Shown in pieces: positions 46,583 to 56,952 of a DNA stretch of 64,000 bases (position 1 is the stretch's first letter; each line of letters opens with the position of its first letter). The translations under genes and the position numbers were made by a program. This stretch comes from Schistocephalus solidus (Eukaryota > Platyhelminthes > Cestoda > Diphyllobothriidea > Diphyllobothriidae), in contig WEDG01002501.1 in the NCBI GenBank assembly GCA_017591395.1, forward strand, positions 1 to 64,000, written 5' to 3'. Below the pieces are notes generated by a model, which searched no databases, was not told where the DNA came from, and was given only the letters and a program-made list of their open reading frames with translations.

Positions 46583-46769
46583 TCGCAGATGAGTGTAATA
46601 GATCGCGAGGTGCGCAGTTTTATAGTCCGGTCTGCCAAGCCACTATCGCATAAACCACAAACCCGATGCTGATCACAAGAGTTGTTAATTATATTACGCC
46701 TGCGGTCGCGTGGTCACTACGTACTTTAAATACCACGAACTTTGTGTTTCTATTACCCTTATTTGCCAA

Positions 46770-46815
46770 GTTCTCTGATGATATGTTCGAGCCAGAATCT
46801 GAAAAGTCAGGCCAA
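46770..46815 (+). ncRNA. Hammerhead-like motif in PLE-C (plus copy)
   Basis: CTGATGA at 46775-46781, stem II ATGTTC/GAATCT with one mismatch, GAAA at 46801-46804, AGTC, then AGGCCAAT. Stem I is weaker than in the inverted partner and stem III is not palindromic, so activity is doubtful. Confidence 0.45.
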
Positions 46816-47206
46816 TAAACTTCTTGTTCCACCCAACACATCTTCCCCTTCTAAGCTTAAATACTAGTTGGTTACGTGGTTATTCAGCAGGTGCTGATAG
46901 ACTTCACCTCGATATTTGTACCGAACTTGGAAAGCTGCGTGCCGAAACATTTACTTCATGTTCGCGCATTAATTTCCTAGAAATTTAGAAACTGTAAGAT
47001 GGAAACTGGATTGTGTATACCAGAAAACACACGGGTAAGGCTGGGGAACCCATGGAATAGACGGACACATCGCATCTGTGCGTGTCTGAACTTTTAACTA
47101 CTATCTGTGCTGTCCGAAGGGTAACTAGTTAGGTACTTGTATACTGCGGATGGCCTGCTGGCTGCTTGCAGATATTATGCGTTAGGCCTCAGTAACCGAT
47201 GGAGCT

Positions 47207-47342
47207 TGTAGTGACAAAACAAAGCATTTTGTTTTAGTAGGTTAAAAATACTCCCGTAAAAATCGACACACATCTTTTGTTGAATTTGACAATAAGTTAC
47301 GTTTTATTGGGTAGTTATTTTCATCTTACTTTTGCTGGCGCA
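47207..47342 (+). repeat. 5' LTR
   Basis: Begins TGTAGTG and ends TGGCGCA. It aligns along its length with 56824-56952, including AATTTGACAATAAGTTA and TTTTATTGGGTAGTTATTTT. Confidence 0.85.
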
Positions 47343-47639
47343 ATTAAGCTAGGGGATGGTATTGGCCTTACCTATAAGGATAGACTGATTCGTCTTCTAC
47401 ATTGATGATCTCTTTGGTTCATAGAGCCTTCTGTTTCATCTTTTTCCCTAACAATTTCCACTCGCATCTAATCCCTTCTATTTTCCATTTGGCGTATTAT
47501 GGTAACCAGTTTCTATCTGATGCTGAAGGTGCGTAAACTTTTCAACCAATACCATTACTGCCTTTTACATCACCCCACCAACGCGTCAGTCTAATTATCT
47601 GACCTCTGACCTAACTGCCCGAAGTTTGACCACCGAATC

Positions 47640-48425
47640 TACCGGCCAAACGATAACCGGAGTTCGACTTTCCTGCCGTGTGGATCAGTGATATTGCTAT
47701 ATGGCTGCACACAGTCGAATCCCCTTTTGCCCTGCGGCAAATTACAAGAGAGGATAGGAAATTCCTTTACGTTGTGGCGGCACTGCCAATGGACATTGCT
47801 AATGACCTGCTAGATATTATCGATAGTTCAGCCACAGAGGCCCCGTATACTGCTCTAAAGGAGGCACTCATATCCCGCATCCCTTTTTCAACACCAAAAC
47901 ATCTTCTGCGTTTGAGTTCCGAGGAACACCTTGAACGCCTACGCAGCTTCATGGACACCTGGAGCAGCTAGCGGGTGGAAAAAAACTTGATGGCACAATT
48001 TTCAAGCAGCTTTTTCTCCAGCACCTGTCCTCCTTTGTGCAATCTATTCTTGCGCCCAATATCTCTTCCTCGTCTTTCCAAGTGCTAGCTGAGACAGCTG
48101 ACTGCATCATTGAGTACTACAAACCGCCTCTTACGGTTAATGTTCTAGCCATTCCATATCTACACCTAACATCGAGGACGTTGTAAAACGCCTAGGTGCC
48201 CTCATACTTGAAGTTTCCCAGCTTCGTGCTAGTCGTATATATGATCGTCGAAGCCCTCCCAATACTCGCCGACCGACGTCTTCCACTCTAGTTTCGGACC
48301 CATCGACAAACTATGTTTTCTGTTGGTAGCATCACACCTATGGATCCAATGCCCATCACTGTCAGTCTCCGTGTCGGTACAAGAAATCCTCAGCGGAAAA
48401 CTTACCTGCCGACCATTAACAGTGA
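47640..48425 (+). pseudogene. Gypsy gag remnant with zinc knuckle
   Basis: The frame open at 47678-47971 has the capsid-like sequence FALRQITREDRKFLYVVAAL and LLDIIDSSATEAPYTALKEA. After a frameshift near 47960 it continues with LAGGKKLDGTIFKQLFLQ, SILAPNISSSSFQVLAETAD and IIEYYKPP. A Cys/His nucleic-acid-binding segment follows at 48322-48400 (C-x3-H-T-Y-G-S-N-A-x2-C-x3-C), with one stop inside. In the family this protein packages the element RNA into particles. Confidence 0.75.
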
Positions 48426-48429
48426 TGAA

Positions 48430-49632
48430 CTTGGTCAGTCTATCTTCCCCAAGTCAGGACAGGACTTCCTTTAGACAGGACTTACTCCCATAACTTCCTT
48501 GTGGGCACTGATGCTGACATCAGTCTAATTCCACCCACTTCGAACAACGGTAAGTCGCCTTAATCTTCATGTTCTCTCCAAGCAGCTAATAATACCTCCA
48601 GAACAACGTTCGGTCAACTATCTCTAACTCTAGATCTTGGCGAAAGATGTTTATTTCGCTGGGTATGTACTATTTCCGACGTTCATACTGCCGATTTCAT
48701 ATCGTTTTCCGGTCTCCTCGTCGAGATTAAGTCCCATAAACTAATCGACCGGATGACATCTTTATACTCTAAATGTTCAACTCTTTCCTTTTCATACCCC
48801 TAATCTATGCATTTCAACAGTCCCTTCGTCCACTCCCTATCATAGTTTACTTTTGGAATTTCCATCTCTCACCCGACCGTCACAGTTTGATCAACCTATT
48901 AAGCATTCTGTCATGCAGTATATTTTGACTACCAGACCACCCGTTTTTAGCCGTCCTTATCGTTTAGCCGCAGAGAGGTTAGCTATCACACAGGCCGAGT
49001 TCAACCATATGACGAAGCTAGACATATCGCGGTCATCTACTAGTCCATGGCTGCTCCCCTAAATATGGTGTGCAAGAAGTCCCTAAATGACTGGCGCCCA
49101 TGTGGTGATTACCGACGGTTGAACGACTGCACTTTTCCTGACAGAAATCCGCTTCCCCATCTCCATGATTTTTCATCTAGTCTAGCCGGTGCAAAATATT
49201 TTCTAACATTGGCCTAGTCAAAACCTTCCACCAAATCCCCGTTGCTCCAGAACACATCCTGAAAACGGCGACTACGACCCCAGTTAATCTTTTCTAGTTC
49301 GTCAGGATGCTTTTGGACTCCGCCAAAACGTTAAATCAACGATTTCCTCCACGACTTATCCTTCGCTTTTGTTCACGTCGATGATGTTTTGGTCGCAAGT
49401 TCCAGTGAGCACGAACGCCTACATCACCTACGTCTCCTTTTAGAGCGATTGAACCAATTTGATGTTTTCATTAACGCCTCTAAATATGTTTTTGGGGTTC
49501 CCTCGATTCTGTTCCTAGGACAGCGTGTAGATGCTTTCGGCTGGGAACGCTTTTCAATGTGATCCATGCGGATACACCTGCCCTTTCTCACCCTCTAACT
49601 GATGCACCGCTCTCAATTGTTGCTGGCGCTTT
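48430..49632 (+). pseudogene. Gypsy protease and reverse transcriptase remnant
   Basis: The protease remnant (48470-48780) shows a TDADISLIPP-like active-site region with Asp in DAD, then LSLTLDLGERCLFRW. The RT (48853-49560) shows [67 protein letters not shown] (before motif A, which has a stop), FAFVHVDDVLVASS (motif C) and YVFGVPSILFLGQRVD. The connection region HPLTDAPLSIVAGAFN precedes the LINE insertion point. At least four frame breaks are present. Confidence 0.8.
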
Positions 49633-49644
49633 CAATGGTGCCAT
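49633..49644 (+). repeat. Target-site duplication, left copy
   Basis: CAATGGTGCCAT, repeated exactly at 55150-55161. It brackets the LINE and restores the Gypsy pol reading (DASN/GAFNGA-IGAVLQQ region) when collapsed. Confidence 0.85.
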
Positions 49645-49756
49645 GGCAGTTCGACCGTCGATTTCGATGAGGTGCACCGTATGCTCCACACCAGGTGGTG
49701 CAGGGACGGTGACTTGCGCGTGAATTAGTTTTAAGTATTAGAAGCATTGCGCTGCA

Positions 49757-51140
49757 GCTACCGCACTCTCTCCTCCTCCCCCACCTGAGCCCGGTGTCAA
49801 GACAGAGTCAAGAAGACCGGAGATGGGAGAGGGCGCATGTGGCTGGCGCGGCCGGAGCCGCCCCTGGGCATGCCACAACACCTGGCTTGGATCCCACGGA
49901 GTGGGAGTGCCATAAAGGCCACATTACGAAGGATCCATTGCAACCTGACTCTCAGTCCGCCAGTCAGCCACTCCACACAAAACACACATTGGGCTGACCA
50001 CGCGGTCCGAGTTATTCCGTCAGTTGGCAACCTTCCAAGCCACGGCTTTTAGCGCACCGTAATAGTTTCAAGCGCCTCAGATTGTTTATAGTGAGGAAAA
50101 TACGCTGAGCTCTCGACCTCACTCTCTCCCCCACCCCCACAATCAGACCACTGTCCGAGCCGGTCAGTTTTCTGATGCGGAAGCGGGCGCAGCTGTTGGT
50201 GACCTCGTCTACGTGTACTACGTACACGACCTGGCCCCCCAAAGATAAGAACCAGGATTTCACACAACAGTGGGTTGAATGGCTTACATCTCACATGTGC
50301 GAGATAGCCGGAGGTCACGTTAAGAAGGAGCCATCGCAGCCTGACTCTCAGACCACCAGTCAGCCACTTCAAACAACACACATTGGACTAACTGCGAGGT
50401 CTGAGTGTAATTGTCAGTTGGCAACCTTCCAACCGCGGTACTCAACGTTACCGCACTCTCTTCTCCTCCCCCACCTGAGCCCGGTCTCATGACACAGTCA
50501 AGAAGGCCGGAGATGAGAGAGGGCGCAGGTGGCTGGTGCGGTCGGAGCCGCCCCTGGGCGTACCACCACACCTGGCTCGGATCCCACAGAGTGGGAGTGC
50601 CATAAAGACCACATTAATAACGAGCCATTGCAGCCTGACTCTCAGTCTGCCAGTCAGCCACTGCACACAAAACACACATTGGGCTGACCATGCGGTCCGA
50701 GTTATCCCGTCAGTTGGCAACCTTCCAAGCCACGGCTTTTAGCGCAACGTGATAGTTTTAAGCGCGTCAGATTGTTTATAGTGAGGAACATGCGCTGAGC
50801 TGTTGACCTCACTCTCTCCCCAACCCCCACCATCAGACACTGTCCGAGCCGGTCAGTTGCCTGATGTGGGAGTGGGCGCATTGGCTGACGGATCGGCGTA
50901 CCCGTCTTCGCGCGCCACAGCACGACCTGGCCCCCCATAACGCACACACCAGGATTCACAAACTCAGGGGATATGGAGCAGTCATCACCGTCTGACTCCC
51001 AGTCAACTGGTCAGCTACTCGACACACATAGCACATACACTGAGCCGACGGCGTGGTCTGATGGAAGCGTCAGATTGGTAGACTTCCCAGCCACGGTTTC
51101 TAGGAAACCGTGATATACTCTGGTAAATGGTGATTGTGAG
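49757..51140 (-). repeat. Tandem repeats in LINE 3' UTR (692-bp dimers)
   Basis: ACCGCACTCTC at 49757 recurs 692 bp later at 50449, and ACCTCACTCTCTCCC at 50117 recurs at 50808. Within each dimer the two halves (~350 bp) are related: CTGACTCTCAGxCxxCCAGTC occurs at 49940, 50340 and 50638, with a diverged fourth copy at about 50991. Confidence 0.85.
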
Positions 51141-51199
51141 GGTGTTGTCGATATATTGGTGTAGGTAGTGTGCACTGATGTAGCAAAGCCTCCGGTGGT

Positions 51200-51742
51200 T
51201 TACTGGAGGTTGTCGTGGAGGCACATGTGTCCTAATAGGCCCATGCGGTGTGTAAATGTGCGGGAGCAGTGAGGGCAGTGAAGGCGGGCGCGTCGACTGT
51301 ATGTTGGAGCCCCAGGCACTGGTTCACCAGCCTCCGTGCGATGGATTCGCAGGTGACCGACCAGGCCGATGCGTGAGTTTAAGTTGCGGGCGCAGTGTGG
51401 GCAGGATAAATCGGTAGAGGCTGGGGGGATGTCATTCATGGTAGTGGTGGTGGCAGGGGCGCTAAGAATGGCAGGAGTGGAGGGTGTGCATGGTGTATCG
51501 CTGTTGTCGGCATGGTGGTGAATTCCACTGTCATGGATGCGCATGTGACCGAATAGGCCCATGCGATGAGTGAATGCGCGAGGACAGTAAGGGCAGTGGA
51601 GGTGACGATCTCTGCTGTGTGATAGTGCTCCAAGCACTGGCTCACCGGTCTCTGTACGATGTATTCGCAAGTGACCGACCAGGCCGATGCGAGAGGTGAA
51701 TGTGCAATCGCATTGAGTACATCTTAGGGAGAGATTCCCCAT
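51200..51742 (-). pseudogene. LINE C-terminal C2H2 zinc-finger segment
   Basis: The frame of 180 codons holds four C-x2-C-x12-H-x3-H fingers in two pairs: CTQCDCTFTSRIGLVGHLRI-H and CPYCPRAFTHRMGLFGHMRI-H, then CPHCARNLNSRIGLVGHLRI-H and CPHCSRTFTHRMGLLGHMCL-H. They are joined by a GEPV/GEPVPGAP linker inside each pair and a Ser/Thr/Pro stretch between pairs. A fifth, broken finger ([16 protein letters not shown]) ends the RT frame at about 51960. The fingers are joined to the RT by a Thr/Ser-rich linker in another frame, so two frameshifts (about 51957 and 51730) separate them. Role in the family: presumably nucleic-acid binding. Confidence 0.85.
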
Positions 51743-51838
51743 CGCTGATGATGGCGATGGTGGTGGTGGTAGTGAAGGTTAAGGCGTTGGTGGTTGCGGT
51801 GGTGGGGGTAACAGGCGATGAGTAGATGGATGTGGTCT

Positions 51839-53466
51839 CTATGATGGTGGCAGTAATGGAATTGATGCCAGGAGTGAGGGTGGTGGAGTCAGAAGGAGGG
51901 TTGGCAGAATTTGACGTCGAAATTGGAATTGTCGGATTGTTGGTGCATTGCGTCCGAAGATTCCAACCAGGCCGATTCGCGCGTGGAAGATGCATTGACA
52001 GCGCGGGCATGTTGGCAGGGCCTGGGCATTGGCGGTGTTGGTCCGGGGCGCTGGTGATTTTCGTGCCGCTCTTTTGGCCTTGGCGGCTGCGATCCGGTTG
52101 GCCTCATAGATTGCTGCACCAGCCTTCACGGATCTTCTCCATGCCGGTTTATCCTGTGCGAGGTCCTCCCAGGACGCCGGGTTGATCTGCAGTTGCTTCA
52201 GCGATTTCTTCAAAGTGTCCTTGTAGCGTTGTTTTTGACCTCCCTGCCGGCGAGAACCCGTAGCGACATCTCCGTAGAAAAGTAGTTTGGGTAGTCGCTC
52301 GTCGTCCATTCTTACCAGGTGGCCGCTCCATCGCAGTTGCACTTGCCTCAGCATGGCATGGATGCTGAAGATTCCGGTCCGCTCCAGGACTCCCGTGTCC
52401 TGGATCCTGTCTTGCCATCTCAGCTTAAGTATTCTGCGGAGGCAGCTGAGATGAAAGTGATTCAGCTTCCTGGCTTTGTTCGAGTAGACGGTCCAGGTTT
52501 CCGCTCCGTAAAGGAGTGTCGTCAAGACGACGGCCTTGTACATCTTCATGTTGGTGTTCAGGTGAATACCGTGGCGATTCCACACGGAAGCCTGCAACCT
52601 GCCGAAGGCCTGACTAGGTTTGGAGATCCGTTGGGCAACCTCGTCATCGATTCTCGTGTTGCGCGACATCGTGTTTCCTAGATAAGCGAAGGTTTCCACG
52701 TTTTTTAGTTGAGCACCGTTGACATTGATTCGAGGACCATTGTATTCCGCGCTGGGTGGCGGCTGGCGCATGACAACCGTTTTGGCTGTACTGATTGTTA
52801 ATCCGAAATCGGCGCAGCCTTCGGCGAAGAGGTCCATGCTCCTTTGCATGTCCTCCTCCGTCACGGTGTTAAGGGCGCAGTCGTCCGCAAAGAGCAAGTC
52901 ATGGACTGCAGTCGTAGACACGCGCGTTGGAGCCTGCATACGCTGACTGTTGATAAGGTGCCCGTCAGTTCTGTAGGCGATGCGGATACCAGGCTGCTCA
53001 TCACGGTAGGCGTCCATCAGCATAGCCGAGAACATGAGACTGAAGAGGGTGGGGGCCAGTACGCAGCCCTGCTTCACTCCGTTGGTCACTGCGAATGCTT
53101 CGGATACCGTCCCGTTGTCAGTGACGCGCGCCGTCATCCCGTCATGAAGCTGACGCACCATGTGCGTGAACCGCTCAGGACAACCAAATTTCTGCATGAC
53201 TTTCCACAGTCCGTCACGATTCACCGTGTCAAAGGCTTTCGTTAGATCCACGAAGGTAGTGTATAGGTGAGTTCGCATCTCCTGACACTTCTCTTGTAGA
53301 GATGGACGATGGTCGCATCTCTGAAATCCTGAGGAACTTGTCCTTGGCGCCACATCACCTGGAAGAGTGTTGTGAGTTCTCCCATCAACCGGGGCCCACT
53401 GTGCTTGTAGACTTCCGGTGAGATTGCGTCGGATCCCGGTGCTTTACCACTGGAAATCTGCTGCAC
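51839..53466 (-). pseudogene. LINE reverse transcriptase
   Basis: From the N-terminal side: [20 protein letters not shown] and [12 protein letters not shown] (domain 0/1), then a break at 53295 where about 85 residues of the fingers are missing. The frame resumes with [35 protein letters not shown] (motif A, catalytic Asp), [19 protein letters not shown] (motif B), [20 protein letters not shown] (motif C, catalytic FADD), [20 protein letters not shown] (motif E), then the C-terminal [18 protein letters not shown] and [20 protein letters not shown]. Catalytic residues are intact; the deletion shifts the frame. The family copies element RNA at a nicked target. Confidence 0.88.
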
Positions 53467-53739
53467 AGCCCGGATGGCTTTGTGTAGTCCATTCTTCTCC
53501 GCGAGTAAGTTGCTGATGTCGGCGTCATTGTCGTCAAACCAGTCCTGGTGTCAACGGCGTGCGCGTCCGAGGACATCGAGGGCGGTGAACTGGATGACAT
53601 TTCGCAGTTGACACCATCGTGTCTCCACGGTAGCGTTATCATCTGGAGCATGCAGGTCCTCCAGTTTCTCGGTTATTTGGTTGCTGAAATCAAAACAGTG
53701 GGCGGCAAATTTAATAAAAGAGTTTTTCACTAACCTGGT

Positions 53740-54672
53740 GGCCGCTTACCTTGGGGCTTTCGTCGGGATTGCAGTCGGAGCCTCATCTGGGAGATGACGA
53801 GGCGGTGATCTGTCCAACCATTGGCATCGCGGATCGCCTAGGTTACCAGCATGTCCTGTCGGTCTCGCCTCCGGACGAGAACATAGTCCAGCAGATGCCA
53901 GCGCCGCGACCGAGGGTGCATCCACGTGGCCTTCTCCCGCGTCGGAAGGCGGAAGAAGGTGTTGGTCAGCAGGAGACGGTGTTCCGCACACGTGCGCAGA
54001 AGAAGGAGGCCGTTATCGTTACAGCTACCGAGACCGTGGGGACCCAGCATTCCTGCCAGGCAGCCTGGTCCGTCCCGACGCGGGCATTGAAATCACCAAG
54101 GACAATTAACTTGTCCACTTTCGGCACAGTCGCCAGCAAGGCGTGCAGGTCCTCGTAGAATTTGTCTTTCGCCGCATCAGAGCTCGTCATTGGGGAGCGT
54201 AGGCGCTGATGATGGTGGCGAACTGGTCTCCCCGAAGAGGCAGGCGGAGGCTCATCAGGCGATCATTGATACCCTGCGGCAGACAGGGCAGACGTCCCAC
54301 GATGTCGTTCCGGATGGAAAAGGTGACACCAGCGTCGCGTTGCTCTGCCTTTGGCCAGCCGCTCCAGAAGAAGGTGTAGCTGGCACCCACCTCCTCCAGC
54401 TGACCCTGCTCAAAGAATCGGGTCTCGCTGAGAGCAGCAATGTCCACCTTGTAGCGCACCAGTTCCCGAGTGACTAGCGCCGTCCTTCGTTCGAGCCGGT
54501 TGCTCCTTGGATTGTCTAAAAGGGAACGAACATTCCAGGCTGCTAGTGTGAGTGGACTCACCCGAGCAGCCTGGAGGGTATGGCGAGGGGGATTGGGACG
54601 GAGGGTATTGTTGTTTGTTTGAGTTTTACGACCGCGTATTTTGCGATCTGCGAGCCGCAGCCGGTTGCACAA
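53740..54672 (-). pseudogene. LINE APE-type endonuclease
   Basis: The Met at 54672 starts a basic region followed by [14 protein letters not shown] (catalytic Asn), [10 protein letters not shown] (catalytic Glu), [38 protein letters not shown], a one-base loss in a C run (about 54196) moving to the frame [30 protein letters not shown] (Asp/Asn), another one-base loss near 54055, then [36 protein letters not shown] (catalytic Asp) and GWTDH (catalytic Asp-His). All active-site signatures are visible, but in three frames. The fold resembles the craniofacial-development-protein-2-like endonucleases typical of RTE elements. Confidence 0.88.
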
Positions 54673-55149
54673 GACGTGATACCCAGCATTTGTTTAGGGC
54701 ACCTTTTCTAGCCTATTTCTCCGCGAGGAGGCAAGCAGTGCTGTCCCTAAATAGGGCTGCTCGAACATCCCAGACGGCTGCCGAACTCCACTATGGGTTA
54801 ATGTTTTGTTTTAGTGGGATAATGACCCGAGTTAGCCTCGGCCGCCTACGGGGTTGCTGTCGCCCCCACCGTAGGACGTTTTGAGAGGGGGGAGGTGGGA
54901 AGTTCGGAAGTCATACATACCGGGTGTGGAGGCACACACAACACCGGAGACCCTCACCTGGTTTAGCCCGTCGGCCGTGACGGTTGCTCGGGGTGTGGCC
55001 GCTGGGAAGAACCCTACACCGAGGAGCCACAGGTGAGAGTTAGGTACCAGTTAGAGGCGGCCACAGGAGCATTCACCACCTGTACGAAACAAATGGAGCG
55101 ACCAAACGCTATCTGTGTGGTGCTACCCCTAACTAGTACCCCTACACCC
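54673..55149 (-). other. LINE 5' UTR
   Basis: G+C-rich, no ORF in phase with the endonuclease. It ends precisely at the right target-site duplication, which indicates a full-length insertion with an internal promoter somewhere here. Confidence 0.6.
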
Positions 55150-55161
55150 CAATGGTGCCAT
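55150..55161 (+). repeat. Target-site duplication, right copy
   Basis: CAATGGTGCCAT, identical to 49633-49644. Confidence 0.85.
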
Positions 55162-55560
55162 AGGTGCAGTCCTTCAGCAACAGACCCCCACGGGCATCCA
55201 ACCCTTGGCCTTCTACTCTGCCAAATTGACACCCTCCCAAACTCGCTACAGCACTTTTGGTAGTGAACTCCTCGTTATTTATTTAGCCATTAAACATTTT
55301 CGTAAATATGTTGAAGGCAGAGATTTTTTTGTATTTATACGGACTGCAAACCGCTTACTCATGCCTTCTCTGCTCCCCAACAAGTATTCGCCCCCTAGAG
55401 GCCTGCCATCCTGATTTTATTTCTCAATACACAACGGATGTTCGATTTCTTAAAGTTCTTTATAATCAAGCCACTGACTGTCTTTCTCGAACTGGAATTA
55501 ATGCTATTACGCACACTTCCATTGACTTGGGGCGCATGAAGAACTGCAACACCAACTGAA
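55150..55560 (+). pseudogene. Gypsy RNase H remnant
   Basis: Translation resumes pol after the LINE: NGAIGAVLQQQTPTGIQPLA, FYSAKLTPSQTRYSTFGSEL, LVIYLAIKHFRKYVEGRDFF and, after frame breaks, CHPDFISQYTTDVRFLK and NQATDCLSRTG. This is the RNase H-like domain and tether typical of Gypsy pol. The TDHK-type motif is garbled (RTANRLL). Confidence 0.8.
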
Positions 55561-55599
55561 TTTTACGTAACATCTTAAACATACTAGTGTTCAGATTAA

Positions 55600-56480
55600 G
55601 GCCATTCATCTGTCTGCTACCTGTGCTACCATCTTATGTGATGCATCGCGTGGTTCCGCTCAACTTGAAGTGCCAAGAGAGATGAAACAGGATGTTTTTA
55701 CTGCGTTGCACAGTCTTGTCCATCCTGGTATCATGACATCCGGGCTTCCCAACGGTTCGCCAGCGAACGTTTCGTCTGGCCCAGTATGAACACCGAGATT
55801 CTCAAAGGGACTCGTGCATGCTTGGCCTGTCAGAAAGCCAAAATCGGACGGCACTACAAAGCCGCCGTTGAAACTTTTCTTGCACCTGACGCACGCTTTG
55901 CACATGTGCACATCGATCTTTTAGGTCCTTTATTAACATTCCGTGGTTGTAAGTACTTGCTACCTGCAATGGAACGATTTACAGGGTGGCCCATTGCAAC
56001 TCCACTTTCAAATATCACTGCGGATACTGTCGCTCACGTCTTTCTGGAACACTGGATCTCCCATTATTGTGTTCCCTCATCTATCACCACCGATCGAGGC
56101 CAGCAAGTTGAATCTAGATTTTACTTGTCTTACTAACCTCCTCGGATGTTCGCGCATACTAACGATGGCCTACCATCCCACATCCAACGGTTTAGTTGAG
56201 CGTTTTTACCGTCAACTCAAAGCCTCGCACTAGGCCTATGACAACTCCCCTCACTGGAGCGAGCATCTGCCCTTGGTCATGCTCGGTATCCGCACCACCC
56301 TCAAACCCGACTTGGAGTGCTCCTCTGCTGAACCTTCGAATTTTCGGGGATTTTTTCGAGCAGGGTCAAAGCTTAGTCGGCATGGATCCAACTGGTTTAT
56401 GTCCCACAATTACCCCGAGTAATGTCTAATCTCCGAGCCATGCCTCCACGCGCTTCAGCAGGTAAGTCATACATCGACCC
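55600..56480 (+). pseudogene. Gypsy integrase remnant
   Basis: Visible parts: HSLVHPG (from the H2C2 region), RACLACQKAKIGRHYKAAVE, HVHIDLLGPLLTFRGCKYLL (first catalytic Asp), MERFTGWPIATPLSNITADT, FLEHWISHYCVPSSITTDRG (second Asp), HPTSNGLVERFYRQLKAS (catalytic Glu) and HWSEHLPLVMLGIRTTLKPD. Two frame changes (near 56105 and 56230) break it. In the family it inserts the DNA copy into the genome. Confidence 0.82.
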
Positions 56481-56807
56481 TACCTTGCTTGCGTGTTCTT
56501 TTGTGTTTGTCCGCGTAGATGGTGCTCATAAGCCACTAAAACAGCCCTTCGACGGACTATTTAGAGTTTTCGAGTGACTTATACTGAGTCTTTTTCAACC
56601 GCCGCAACAGCACGGCCTTCTGCGCCCGATACAGTGCCTCTTGCGATTCCCCAGCCTGGGCTCACACCTGATAACCCTGCGCCTCCCCCTCCCCCACCCC
56701 ACGCACTCCACCACTTACGCGCAGTTGTCCATTTCCCTGATCGGTACCTGTACATTATGCCTAACTCTTCTATGTTTTTCTCACATTACATTTTGAACTC
56801 CGTTCTC

Positions 56808-56823
56808 CTAGGAGGGGGAGCAG
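56808..56823 (+). promoter_or_regulatory. Polypurine tract
   Basis: A purine-rich run (AGGAGGGGGAGCAG) directly before the 3' LTR, the expected plus-strand priming site of LTR elements. Confidence 0.7.
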
Positions 56824-56952
56824 TGTAGTGGCAAAATAAAACATTTTTAGTAGGTAAAAAAACCCATAAAAATTGACAGACAACTTTTGTACAATTTGAC
56901 AATAAGTTATGTTTTATTGGGTAGTTATTTTCATCTTACTTTTACTGGCGCA
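56824..56952 (+). repeat. 3' LTR
   Basis: Begins TGTAGTG and ends TGGCGCA; pairs with 47207-47342. The differences are point changes plus a few short indels. Confidence 0.85.

Larger units (their letters stand above)
46490..46862. mobile_element. PLE-C inverted pair of 3' ends
   Basis: The minus-strand copy (46600-46495) and the plus-strand copy (46765-46862) each end in CAGGCCAATAAACTTCTTG and a TCTTC(T/C)CCTTCT block, both facing outward. Between them lie about 165 bp with no recognised coding content. Both carry hammerhead motifs. It is the same architecture as the PLE-B pair at 20 kb and the palindrome at 29.2 kb. Confidence 0.7.
49645..55149 (-). mobile_element. RTE-like LINE with C-terminal zinc fingers, apparently full length
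   Basis: The element is bounded exactly by a 12-bp duplication. From its 5' end at 55149: about 475 bp of 5' UTR, an APE endonuclease, a reverse transcriptase, a low-complexity Thr/Ser-rich linker, four to five C2H2 fingers, and a 1.55-kb 3' UTR made largely of tandem repeats. The ORF has several single-base frame breaks and one RT deletion, so this copy is inactive but young enough for the insertion to be well preserved. Older relatives are at 21980-24970 and 36520-36890. Confidence 0.85.
47207..56952 (+). mobile_element. Gypsy-type LTR retrotransposon, interrupted
   Basis: Short LTRs (136 and 129 bp) flank gag, protease, RT, RNase H and integrase remnants in Gypsy order. A 5505-bp LINE on the other strand splits pol between the RT and RNase H domains. 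Without the LINE and one target duplication the element is about 4.2 kb. Numerous frameshifts and stops make it inactive. The 5-bp flanks of the LTRs do not match, so no target duplication is preserved. Confidence 0.85.

Noticed and set aside
49757..51140. Satellite DNA array
   Set aside because: It lies inside the LINE's target-site duplication and is a part of its 3' UTR; related 3' UTR sequence at 36.5 kb is also LINE-derived.
51826..54884. Plus-strand ORFs of 60-135 codons at 51.8-54.9 kb
   Set aside because: They are antisense shadows of the minus-strand LINE, whose endonuclease, RT and zinc-finger motifs are unambiguous.
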